Assembly: GCF_900497805.2 (NCBI RefSeq) | Contig: NW_020954702.1 | Coordinates: forward strand, 293,791-357,790 | Reading direction: 5' to 3' | Origin: Vombatus ursinus | Lineage: Eukaryota > Chordata > Mammalia > Diprotodontia > Vombatidae | Length of the DNA: 64,000 nucleotides | Part shown: one piece after another, positions 1 to 10,039 of the stretch | Layout: each line of letters opens with the position of its first letter | Numbering within the stretch: position 1 is the first letter of the stretch | Made by a program: the position numbers and the translations under genes | The notes under the pieces: generated by a model | What the model saw: only the letters and a program-made list of their open reading frames with translations | Databases searched by the model: none | What the model was told of the DNA's origin: nothing

Positions 1-785
1 TAAACCGCGTCACCAACTGCATGCCTGCCTGGGCTTGGAGCCCAAAGGAATTGCATTATACTTTAGGGGGGCCTGAACTTGAGTTTAAAGGTACACAATG
101 AAAATATGCAAGGAATGCATAGGGAGCTCTTTACAATGGTAGGATGAATAAGATCAGTGAAGCACCTAGTAAGATACCTTCTACTCCACAAACTTGTGTG
201 CACTGGGCCTCTTATTTTTTTTTCTCTCTACTGTGCAGTGATGAAATGCAAAAGTGAAAATGAAATTACTAATAAAGTCGTACCAATACTTAAAGTTGTC
301 AAGTGGGCGAATATTGAAGATTAATTTAACTTTTTTCATAAATGGAACACTCTGAAAAGGTGAACTAACTAGATCTATATTCTACAAATCTTGTTCACAT
401 GCCTTTCAGTGTGACACGATGGAGAGGGAAAGCATGGAATAGGGTCTGCCAGCAGTGAAATTGATGAGATCCAACTTGAAAATTGACCAATTAATTCTAA
501 TTGACCATTTGCTGAACCCTCCCCTAAGGAAATGAAAAAATAGTCATAACATATTCTTTGTTTTAAATTTTATAAATGTATTTGCATATGCATTTACATA
601 TATATTAATTAAAATGTTGACAACCACAACATTCATTTTCTCTTGAAACTTAAAAATTCTAGTCCTTCAAATTAAATAAAATGCTATTGGAAAATTAGAA
701 TTTTCAGTTATATAAAATATAAATGAATTATGCATGTTGTATTATAATCGTAATAAGAAGCCCATGAAAATACATTTACCATAAT
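1..785. other. Unassigned AT-rich sequence
   Basis: No repeat family, open frame or RNA gene could be recognised. The sequence is AT-rich. One of the few CpG-bearing spots in this part is at the very start (ACCGCGTC near 5-12). It could be intronic or intergenic; the window alone does not decide. Confidence 0.5.
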
Positions 786-920
786 CAGTAAGCCAATCAT
801 GTAAGTATTTATTGAGTACTTGCTCTGCTCAGTACTGTATCGGGTGCTTCAGGGGATGCAGAGATAGTATAAGACATGATCCCAGATGCCAAGTAGTTTA
901 TCGTTTAGTTGAGGAGTGAC
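786..920 (-). repeat. L2-type LINE 3' end, old
   Basis: The stretch reads as the reverse of an L2-type 3' end: TATTTATTGAGTACTTGCT, then a diverged form of the usual GTGCTAAGCACTGGGGATAC block, then AGACATGATCCC. MIR3-like elements share this tail, so the exact family is uncertain. It is strongly diverged. Confidence 0.5.
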
Positions 921-1599
921 TATGTTCTTGAATAACTTGTCTTTCTATTTTTGGTCAACATTATTATGCACTTTAAAAGCAGGGAATAATTCATTTATTC
1001 TATTTAGTAGACTTGTTCAGTGAGTTTTAAAGTAATGCTTTAATAGCGGATTAGGCACCAAAAAGTTTACTTTAAAAATCTATTAAAATGACTGTAGCAA
1101 AGTTGACATGGTAGCACAGTTTTCTTTCTAGACTCAAAGAACAAAATGCAATTCACTAAATTATTGGCATAAATCATGCATCATATTGGTGACATGAATG
1201 CTTAATCTGTTTAGAGGACCTGGATAAAATGAGTGATAGAATTCTATATTTAAAAGATTTTAAGTAAGAAAATTAGGTAAATTAAATGGCCAGTAGGTGT
1301 CTCTATTATATAGGATACCTATTCTAAGTTTTTCTGTTTAATGACCTTATTTTTCATCTGACTAAAATTTCCTCTGTTCCATTTTATATGTTAATTTTCC
1401 CCCTCCTCTGCTTTAAGGAATCCTTAGCCTCCACTATATTTCCATATTTGCCTATTATTCTTCCTTAATACTTCTTTTAATATTCTTTCTACCCTATATA
1501 ATATTGTCTCTACCTAATAATTCTTCTCTAATCACATGTTTTTATAGCATCTTCTGATGCTGACGTTCATTTAAAAACTTTTTAATTTACATTTTTAAA
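921..1599. other. Unassigned AT-rich sequence
   Basis: I see no repeat family, RNA gene or coding signature here. The last 250 bases are pyrimidine-rich. Confidence 0.5.
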
Positions 1600-1945
1600 A
1601 ATGAACATTCATTTTTTAAAATTTTGAATTCCAAATTCTCTCCCTCCTGTCCCCCTTCCCCACCCCTTGAGAAGACAAATAATAGAATTTCAATTATACA
1701 TATGAAGTCATGCAAAATATATTTCCATAGTAGCCATGTTGCAAAAGAAAACACACAAGCAAAAAAAAATAAAAATAAAGTCAAAAAAGTATGCTTCAGT
1801 CTGCACTCAGAGTTCATCAGTTCTCTCTCTGAAGATGGATAACATTTTTCATCATGGATCCTTTAGAATTATCTTGGATCATTGTCTTGATCAGAGTAGC
1901 TAAGTCATAGTTGATCATCATTACAATATTGCTGTTACTGAGAAT
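1600..1945 (-). repeat. L1 3' end (3'UTR and end of ORF2)
   Basis: Read on the minus strand this is the 3' end of a marsupial L1. It has the end-of-ORF2 stretch with AACAGCAATATTG, then GATCCAAGATAATTC, then the segment with GCATACTTTTTTGAC, then the 3'UTR with GAATTTGGAATTCAAAATTT. The same order recurs at 30698, 42891 and 39482. It is 5'-truncated, which is the normal product of L1 insertion. No clear target duplication was found. The 60-76 codon open frames across it are not genes. Confidence 0.85.
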
Positions 1946-2136
1946 CTAAAGTTCTAAATGAAACACAGGACTGCATTTTCAGAAGCTTCGTGAAAATTAA
2001 GTATCTTTTAGAGTACATGACAAGTTCATATTAAGAAATTGAAACCAATCTTTTCACCAAGTTTTTTTGGGGGGGGGCGGTGGGAGACATGAGGGGAGAG
2101 CAGCTCATTTTGCTTCGTCACTCCTCACCTCTATCT

Positions 2137-2200
2137 CTTAAAATCCCTGGTTTTCTTCAAAGGTCAAGTCAAAGGTCACCTTCTACATGAGACCTGTGTA
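2137..2200 (+). repeat. L2-type 3'-region fragment
   Basis: AAAATCCCTGGTTTTCTTCA followed by GGTCAAGTCAAAGGTCACC matches the block near the 3' end of L2-type LINEs (consensus sense: correct, cleanly processed cluster CTTCAAGGCTCAGCTCAAGTGCCACC). A cleaner copy of the block is at 54115-54150 in this window. It is separate from the longer L2 that follows. Confidence 0.55.
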
Positions 2201-2639
2201 GGGAGTCTATCACTTCCTGCTACCATCTCATCAACAGCTTCCCTAGGTGAGAAAAGGAGCCAAATGTTTCTTTGACCCAGCTTTATGCCTTATTTAAGCA
2301 CCCCTGCCAAGTGCAATGTCTCCTGAAGGATAGCAGCAAAGGGCTGGGCCAGACATCTTCCATCTACCCCAAAGCAAAGACTTCATCTGTTCCAGCATCA
2401 ACCTCCTGCTCCCAGCCTAGTTCCCAAATGGGGTGTGGTGAACTTTTTGTGCAAAAAGGAGTGACTTTTGATCTCAAACCTACAGTTGCGATTGTCCTAT
2501 GACAGAAGAAATGGAAAATTAGTGGGGAATGTGACTTCTTTCTCCAGCTATGCCAGTTAGTCTTCCATCTCCTGCTGTGCCCTTTTCCTGCTAATCTCCT
2601 CCCTTTAGAAGGAAGAAGAGTGGTGAAAAAGGGCCTTCC

Positions 2640-4700
2640 ATCCGACCTAGTAGTTGCCATCTCATATCAAACTTGCCTATAGACTGATCTCCAACCTCCA
2701 TGGGAAGGACTGGCATCCTGCTTTCAATGATGAACACCTGGTCATACTCTTTATATCCCTGTGATTCTGAACCCCTGTAGATAAACATCAAAACCCCATT
2801 CCATATCCCTACCACCTGATTCCTTATTCTCATTTCCCTCAATGCTCAAACCACAGTTTCAACAAAACATCACCCAGCTCTTCCACTATTATATCTGGAA
2901 TGTCTCTTCCATAGGCAACACACTTCCCTTCATCCGAAGTCTTTTCCTCTCTTATTCTTTCCATCTACTAGCTATTACTGAAATCTGGTTCCCCACCAGA
3001 TGACACAGCCTCCCTAGCCACTCTTTCCAGTACTGGCTAGAACCTCATTCTTTCTTCCTGGCTCACTAGTTGAAGCTAGGAAGTTGAAATGCTTTTTGTT
3101 CCCCATTACCATTTCCAGGTTCTCCCCCAACCTCTGTTACACAGAATTTCACCTCCTTTGAGGTTCATGCTATTCATATATACCACTCAATCAAAATCCT
3201 GGTAGCTGTTGTCTGCGGACCCCAAGGTCACTCTCCTTCTTTCCTCAATGAGTTCAATACCTGGCTTACACTTTTTCTCTCCTTCCTACCAACTCTTACC
3301 TTAATACTAGGGGATTCAACATATATATTGATTCTCCCTGAAACACCCTAACCTCTCACTTCCTCTACCTATTCATCTCCCATGAAATACTCTTCTACCC
3401 CGTCTTAGCTACACATAAAGATGGATGTATCTTTGATCTTGTCATCACCCACAAATGTACCACCTCTATATTCAATGATTCTGAAATCCCTTTATCTGAC
3501 CATAACCTATTGGCTTTTCACTTCTCCCTTGCAAAACCTTACCCTTGACCTGCACCATGACCTCAATCCCTTGACCACTCAATTCTCTCCTCTGAATTAT
3601 TCTCTTTTCCTTATCTTGACCCCTTGTTGAGTCATTTCAACCCTACTTCTTCTCTTGAATCCCTAGCCTCCTCTTTTATTTCCAATTACACCTAATTAAA
3701 CCTTAGCGTTGGATCACTCCTACCTTTGTTCCTACATACGGGCTATTGAATAAAGATAGAGAAAATCATGCAACCGTTTTCACTAGGTTCAATACAAATT
3801 TATGTTACACAACTTCGGTTGGGCCTTCACTGCTGCTCGGCAATCTTTCTATACCTCCCTTAGCAACTCAGTAGCCCACTCTCCACAGCAGCTCTTCCAA
3901 ACCATACCATCCCTTCCCAAACTTCTCATGACTCTGCCTCCCCCTACCCTTTCAGCTGAGACGCTTGCTTCATATTTTACAGAAAAAAGTTGCCATGAGT
4001 TCCCTTTCTCCCCTTCTTCCTTATCTCTTTTCACTCAGATGCCTTCTGCCCTGTCTCCTTCAATAGGTCTCATGTGATGAAGTGGCTTTACTTCTTACTT
4101 ACTAAAGATAAAACCCTCTACCCATTCAAACAATCTCATTCCATCTTATTTCCTCTGTCATCCCCACTCAATCACTCATTTTCAATCTCTCCCTGCCTAC
4201 TGGTTCATTTTCTGCTGCCTACAAACATGCCAATTTTTTGCCTATTCTGAACAAACAAACAAACAAACAACAACAACAACAGAAAACCCTTTACTTGATC
4301 CTTCTATCCCCACTCATTATTGTCCTATGTCTCTTCTGCCCTTTGTAGCTAAACTTCTCAAAAAGCAAATGCCTCTACTTTCTCCTCCCACTCTCTTCTT
4401 AACCTGTTACAACCTGCCTTCTGACCTTATCATTCCATTGAAACTACTTTCTCCAAAGTTAACAGTGATCTCTTAGTTGCCAAATCCAATGGTCCTTTCT
4501 CAATCCTCATTCTCCTTGACCTCCCCGCAGCTTTTGACACTTGCTCATTTTCTTCTTGATACTCTCTTTTCTTTAGGTTTTTGGGATACCAACCTCTCCT
4601 GGTTCTTCTCCTACCTATCTGACCACTTCTTCTCTGTCTTCTTTGCTATATCCTTATCCAGTTCAGGCCCCCAACCTCTGTCTTCCTGCCAGTAATTATC
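2640..4700 (+). repeat. L2-type LINE (CR1 clade), endonuclease and RT remnants
   Basis: This is an old, coding-strand copy of an L2-type LINE. Near 2960-3000 a frame reads LLAITEIWF, the endonuclease motif usually seen as LAITETWL. Near 3300-3330 the GDFN-type motif of the endonuclease survives as LILGDS. At 4490-4660 a frame reads SILILLDLPAAFDT and later LGFWDTNLSWFFSYLSD, the start of the reverse transcriptase palm (family form LLDLSAAFDTVDH, then LGFSDTTLSWFSSYLS). Frames are broken by many stops and shifts, so no protein is made. The boundary at 2640 is approximate: similarity is clear only from about 2860. An (AAAC)n/(AAC)n tract at 4251-4281 lies inside. Confidence 0.8.
4251..4281. repeat. 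(AAAC)n/(AAC)n simple repeat
   Basis: Four AAAC units are followed by four AAC units inside the L2 remnant. Confidence 0.9.
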
Positions 4701-4859
4701 TTGTATTAACTTTATATACATTTTGCATATGCTGTGTAAGGGTGGAGATAGATTGAATCAGTGAATCAAAAGCACTCCACTTAAAGTTATGTAACGAGAT
4801 GCTTTATTCCCTAATAATGCCATCAATTGAGAATGTCTGTATTGAATCAACCAAAAGCA

Positions 4860-4995
4860 TGGGAGATAGCTAGTGCAAAGGCAGAGACAGGAGATGGTGT
4901 GTCTGAAGAATTTCAAGTAACCAGTGTTGCTTTTTCATAAATTTTGTGAAAGGGAATGAAGTGTAAGAAGACTGAAAAGGTAGGAGTGGAGAGTT
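4860..4995 (-). repeat. L2-type internal fragment
   Basis: The plus strand reads GGAGATGGTGTGTCT, AACCAGTGTTGC and AAGTGTAAGAAGACTG. This is the antisense of an L2 ORF2 3' segment. The same block is better preserved at 19095-19150 with 19650-19680, and at 43630-43745. It is old and broken by indels. Confidence 0.6.
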
Positions 4996-5014
4996 GAGAT
5001 CTGTTTCATTTTTG

Positions 5015-5090
5015 TGTTTGTTTCCCTAGCACTTAGCAAAATGGCTATCTTGGGCACCTAATAAATGCTTATTTAATTGAATTTGAATCC
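5015..5090 (+). repeat. L2/L3-type 3' tail
   Basis: TTCCCTAGCACTTAGCAAAA followed by CACCTAATAAATGCTTATT is the standard terminal block of L2/L3 LINEs (form: CCCAGCACTTAGCACAGTGCCTGGCAC, then TTAATAAATG, shown here in pieces). Confidence 0.6.
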
Positions 5091-5277
5091 CTGTATGAGG
5101 CAGTGCCCCCAAATGATTCAGTGTAGTTATGACCCTAACCACTGCATACATGCCTCATAAAGAAATGAAAAAGTTGGAATTACACTCTTTGTTTATTTTC
5201 TAATAGGAACTTTGAAATAGAATTCCTTATTTTAACAAGGAAATGCAAATAATATTAGTCTTTTTTTTTGTTGATAA

Positions 5278-5595
5278 CACTAATAATAGCTAGCATTTGT
5301 ATAGTACTTTATGATTTCCTTGACTATCCATGTTTGTAATGAATTTTGTTTTTCTTCCTTTTTCAGTGAGATGGGAAGAGAATGCAGATCTGAAAATTAA
5401 ATTGAATCTAAATAACATCTCCTATCCTCACAACAATCCTGAGAGGTAGGGGCTATGAGTATCTTCATTTGATAAATGAGGAAAATGAGGCAGATAGAAG
5501 TTGAGTGACTTACTCATGGTCACACAGCTAGTAAGCTTCTGAAGTTCTGACTCCAAATCCAGGGCTCTATCCACTGCACAATTCCTATTCAATGG
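5278..5595 (-). repeat. MIR/THER1-like CORE-SINE, interrupted
   Basis: The plus strand starts with AATAATAGCTAGCATTTGTA and resumes with CCTCACAACAATCCTGAGAGG, GTCACACAGCTAGTAAG and GGGCTCTATCCACTGCAC. This is a MIR-type SINE in minus orientation, with the tRNA-like head on the right. About 110 bases at 5320-5430 do not fit the family and look like an insertion of unknown origin. Confidence 0.8.
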
Positions 5596-7375
5596 CTTGG
5601 TGTCAAATGGACAGAAAAATAACAAGTATCCTTATTTATTTTCACTAATATCTTTTAAAATTTTCTTAAAAATCATATTAAATTTGATTTGGGATTGATT
5701 TTATTTTGGGATTAAATTTGGTCCTTTGTGCATCCCATAGATAAATGGTTCATTTTGGCATATTAGGTATTGATTTGATATGTGAAAACGGGTAAAGAGG
5801 AAAGAGAAGACAATTGTAAGCCAATTAGAATTATTGAGATGATGAGGTATTGTTAGATTACAAATTCCATCATATCAGAGAAATTACACCTCCCTAAGTG
5901 TCTAGTACTTTGCATAAAATAGGTCCTTAACATACAGTTGCCAAATGACTAAATTAGTCATTTATATGCAAATAAGAAGCTTACATCTTTTCTATAACTT
6001 TTGGTTTCTAGAAAACTTTTGCCTACACCTTGCCTAGAATGTAACAGTACTGTCATTCAGAGTAGCTTTCTTCAAATTTGTTGCAGAGGAATTTCAAATC
6101 ATTTAAAGCCTGGAAGTACAGAATCCCAAATGATTCTTTGGTTGTGTTACCGCTGTAATGACCCCACCCACACTAACCACCTCTGTCCTCTTTGTTACTC
6201 ATCTCTCCTAAAATGCTTGCTGTTGTCATCACTTCATCCATACAATTCTTTGCCCTCCCTCGTATAAAACAAGCGAACAGAAAAGGAAAACTGTCCTTTT
6301 CTTTTGTTTCCCTGTCTCCCTGTGTGTTTGTGTATTCAAGATTCTGCCTATGCATCATAGTTTGAAAAAGCTTGATTAGTACTTGATATGGGGTATACTG
6401 CTACATGCAGAAATTAGAAAATATAGGCAATTTTCTTATTATTGTATTTTTCATATTTCAGTTTCCCCCTCTTTAAGAGGCAGGAAATAATAGCAGTTAG
6501 TTCCTGGACTCAGAGGACTATTGTAGCATGAATTAAAATATGAGCAGTTTAGAAAGGGAAGAATCAGAAGCAATCAAACTCAATAACTCAGTGTTCCAGA
6601 AAAGAAATTACTTGGAAAAGAACTCTCCATTTGACAGGAACTTATGGGGAAAATTGGAAAGTAGTTTGGCAGAAATTAGGTTGAGAGCAATATTTTATAT
6701 AATATACCACAATAAGCTTAAAATGGATATGTAACCTGAATATAAAAGGTCAGAGCATAAATAATTTATCCCCTGCCTTTTTGAAATACTCTGCAGAATG
6801 AAAATATTTGAATTAAAAAGCACTTGTTTGTTTAAAAAGCTAGGGATTCTTTATTATTTACAAAAGCAGAACACACCCTCCCTCTCTCCCCCCCTACCCT
6901 CCAGTGATTCAGGAGCTTGCATTTTAATAGTGGAAGATAATAGATATAAAGGAACTACAGCCTGGGAGGGATGGTTTGGTCTCATAAGTTATAGATTTGG
7001 TGATTGTAGCAATAATTTGGTCAATTTATGTTCCCATACTAGAAGCAATGTTAATCTTTTCCAAAATTAATTTTAAACTTAAATACAAGATAAGAAAAGA
7101 AAAAGCAACATATTATAAACTTAAATATTGAAACTTAAATACAAGAAAGAAAAAAAAGCATTGCCATGTGCACAGCAGAATGTAAGAGGGGATTCAAATA
7201 TACAGCAATACATTTCCAATTCAAGAAAGCCTATGTAATAAATGTGGAGCATTGTGTTGAGAGCTGTCTCTCTTTTCTTTGTTTTCTTGTAAGTTTTCTT
7301 TCATTTTCTGCTGTGCAGTTTTTACTTTGTTCTTTTTTCCCCCCTCTTCCCCCCACCCCAGACTACAATTAAGTG
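5596..7375. other. Mostly unassigned sequence
   Basis: No gene or well-supported repeat was seen. A weak L2/L3-like 3' tail may lie at 5888-5955 (CACCTCCCTAAGTGTCTAGT). Open frames of 61-90 codons at 6001-7070 have no recognisable domain. Confidence 0.45.
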
Positions 7376-7378
7376 CAG

Positions 7379-7379
<1 letters not shown>

Positions 7380-7416
<37 letters not shown>

Positions 7417-7500
7417 ACATATACACAAATGTATATATACATACATATACCCGTATGTACATACATTTACATACACATACACATACTTAGATATCTATAG
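7380..7500. repeat. (AC)n microsatellite with ACAT/ATAC tract
   Basis: A pure (AC)n run of about 16 units at 7380-7412 is followed by an impure ACATAC/TATAC tract to about 7500. Confidence 0.95.
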
Positions 7501-8164
7501 TCATATATAGACATATACATTCATATGCATCTATGTAAGACCCTACTATACTTATTTGTCCTCTGTTTCTCTGAGAGTGGATAACCTCTTCTTTCATAGC
7601 AATGGTAATCGTGATTAAATTGCTGTTCTCAGAGCAAGAGGTACAAAGTAGGTTTCCTGTGGGAAGGCTGAGATAAAGCATGACTGGATCCAGAACTGGC
7701 TAGATATAGTGAACTCTCAAAAATAAGTATAGTGTGGCTCCAGGTCAGAAGTTGCAAAGATATGTGACTTAGCTCCTCCAGGGCATGGTCTGTAGATCCC
7801 CAATTCAAAGGGTGAAACAGCAGCAGGACAGATGACAAGATGACTGGGCCCAGAAAAAATGCTTCCTGTTCTATTTTTTAATCTTTCAGAAAAACAGGAC
7901 AGATTGCACATTCTCTATCCATCACACCTTCAAGTGGAATAATATTGTGTTAACTTTTTAAATAATTTAACCAAATGAATAATAAAAATGATAATGATTT
8001 TCCTTTCTCCCTATTTCCCTTGTGTCCCTTCTGAACACAGTTACCACTGCATTCAAAGAGAAGAAAGGTGCCAGGCACATAGATAATTTTTAATTAGATT
8101 TTAACATCCTTAATTTTATTTATGTAACTTGTTAGTCCATCTATGACTCAGGTTCTTAGTTTGT
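7501..8164. other. Unassigned sequence
   Basis: Nothing definite was found. A faint resemblance to the antisense L1 3' end (GAGAGTGGATAACCTCTTC at 7573) is too weak to annotate. Confidence 0.4.
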
Positions 8165-8360
8165 AAAATGTTGGGTCATAGACCCATAGATTCACAGCTG
8201 GAAGGAACCTCAGGGATTCTAGTCTAACTGAATATGAGGAGCTTAAGACCTAGAGAAATTAGGTTGAAGTGATTTGCCCAAGGTCATACAGGAAATAAGT
8301 TTCAGAGCAAAGATTTGAACACAAGTTCTTTGATAGAAAGCTAGTATTCTTTCCACTTTA
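8165..8360 (-). repeat. MIR3-like CORE-SINE
   Basis: The plus strand reads CATAGATTCACAGCTGGAAG, AACCTCAGGGATTCTAGTC, GTGATTTGCCCAAGGTCATA and TTCTTTCCACTTTACTGCA. This is a MIR3-type SINE in reverse orientation. It is diverged but covers most of the element. Confidence 0.75.
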
Positions 8361-8542
8361 CTGCAATTACTAATCTTAACAATCTCTAAATTCACTTCCT
8401 TTTACATTTTTGATTATTTTCCCTCTACATACCCCTTTAATGGTTCTATTCATGAATAGTAATAGTAAAGATAGTTGGTACTGAAGTATTCTTTTTTTTA
8501 AGTATCCTTTTAATAAAATGGTTATTCTCTTAAATCTGACTC

Positions 8543-9690
8543 ATTGTGAACTGGTACAACTGTTCTAGAGAACAATTTGAAACTAAACCCAAAGGGCTAT
8601 GTTGTGAGAGAAATTCTAAGAGATGAAAGTTCCAAGCATGATCAATTTATTAGGAAGACTAGCGCTTGTCAGTAAATGGAGTTAATGCATTTTCAAAAAC
8701 CAAAGACCCCACGTGAGGGTTGACAGGGTCTTTTATAGTGATTTACAAGATGATGGCAAAATCTCAACTGACTTAGGTGTGTCTTCCTCCAATTTGCTTA
8801 GAAAGTAAAAACCTTTAACATCAGCTTGATATTACTGTACTTCTTAACCACAAACAAGACATGATTCAGGGAATTTGGGAATTACTACACCAGTGTAGAT
8901 TGAATAAGCTTGACCTTTGAGTTACTCAAGTTTCTCTGAAATGTGGGCAGTGGGTAAAGTTACAAGGATAGAGGTATAAGTCACAAGATGAGGGTGAAAG
9001 TCCAAGGCCCAGGAATAGAATTGTGACCCAAGGGACTTGAGGTTAGAAAAGTAAACTTACAAAGGTAAGGAATTTAGACTCACATAGTGAAGGGTAACAA
9101 AATGAAATTTTAAAAAATCAATTTTCAATTTCACAGCTATAAAACTGAACATATTCTTTGACCCAGCAATACTACTACTAGGTCTGTATCCCAAAGAGAT
9201 AAAAGAAAAGGGAAAAGGACCTATATGTACAAAAATATGTACAGTAGCTCTTTTTGTGAGGGCAAACACTTAAAAATTGAGGGAATGCATATCAATCAGG
9301 GAATGGCTGAATAAGTTGTGATATATGATTGTGATGGAACATTATTGTGCTGTAAGAAATGATAAGATAGTTTTTAAAAAAAAGTCTGGGAAGACTTATG
9401 TGAACTGATACAAAGTAAAGTTAAAACCAGGAGAACATTTAACACAGTAATAGCAATATTATAACAATGATCAATTGTGGAAGTCTTAGCTACTCTGATT
9501 AATACAATGATCCAAGACAATTCCAAAAGACACATGATAAAAAATGCTATCCACCTCCAGGTGATAACTCTGGGTACACATAGAAACATACTTTTTTTCA
9601 CTGTATTTTTGTTTCTTGCTTTTTATATTATTTTATTTTTTGCAACATGCCTAATATGGAAATAAGTTTCACATGATTACACATGTCAGA
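8543..9690 (+). repeat. L1 3' end, split by an LTR
   Basis: The copy begins in the ORF2 C-terminal region (TGTGAACTGGTACAACTGTT, then CAAAGGGCTA) and is interrupted at 8600-9135 by a solo LTR. It resumes with CTATAAAACTG and CTTTGACCCAGCAATACTAC, then the AGAAATGATAAG block, the spacer with GATCAATTGTGGAAG, and the 3'UTR with GCAACATGCCTAATATGG. Rejoining order is exact for the L1 family. Translated pieces match the end of ORF2 (cysteine-rich C-terminal domain), with stops and shifts. The copy is 5'-truncated. Confidence 0.85.
8600..9135 (-). mobile_element. Solo LTR of an endogenous retrovirus (ERV1-like)
   Basis: This 536-bp segment has the structure of a single LTR in minus orientation. 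Its plus-strand ends are TGTTGTGAGAG and TTTCACA, so on its own strand it begins TGTGAAA and ends ACAACA. It contains a TATA box (minus CTATAAAAGA, plus 8732-8741) and a poly(A) signal (plus TTTATT near 8646). The host L1 is duplicated at the junctions as GCTA (8596-8599 and 9136-9139), a 4-bp duplication typical of ERV1-type integration. No internal retroviral sequence is present, as expected after recombination between two LTRs. It is a fossil, younger than the L1 it sits in. Confidence 0.75.
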
Positions 9691-10003
9691 GAAACTGGTG
9701 TCTCAAGTCACAAATTCTCCTCCGGTTAAACCCATCATAGGGTCCCTACCTGTTATTCCAGGCATTACACCTCTTCTTCCACATCAGTGCTCTTTAGTGT
9801 TATTCTCTACCACCAATATATTGTGATCCCCTCTTTTATGTGCCTAGAGATATCTACTTTCTACCACCTCTTCAGTCCTCTTGCAGTTCCTTTTTTTTTT
9901 TTTTTGAGGGGAGGGAGGAAATGAGTCATGATGTCTTTCTCTATCATCTTCATTTCTATTTCTTACATCTTTATCTGATTGTGTTTTTTCGTCCCTTGAT
10001 CAT

Positions 10004-10005
<2 letters not shown>

Positions 10006-10036
<31 letters not shown>
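10006..10036. repeat. (GT)n microsatellite
   Basis: About 15 uninterrupted GT units. Confidence 0.95.
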
Positions 10037-10037
<1 letters not shown>

Positions 10038-10039
10038 AT

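Noticed and set aside
2040-2070. G-rich run as a quadruplex or promoter element
   Set aside because: One G7 run and one short G run do not make the four runs needed, and no promoter context is present.
7380-7500. CRISPR-like regular repeats
   Set aside because: The tract is a dinucleotide microsatellite without spacers. Nothing else in the window has repeat-spacer regularity.
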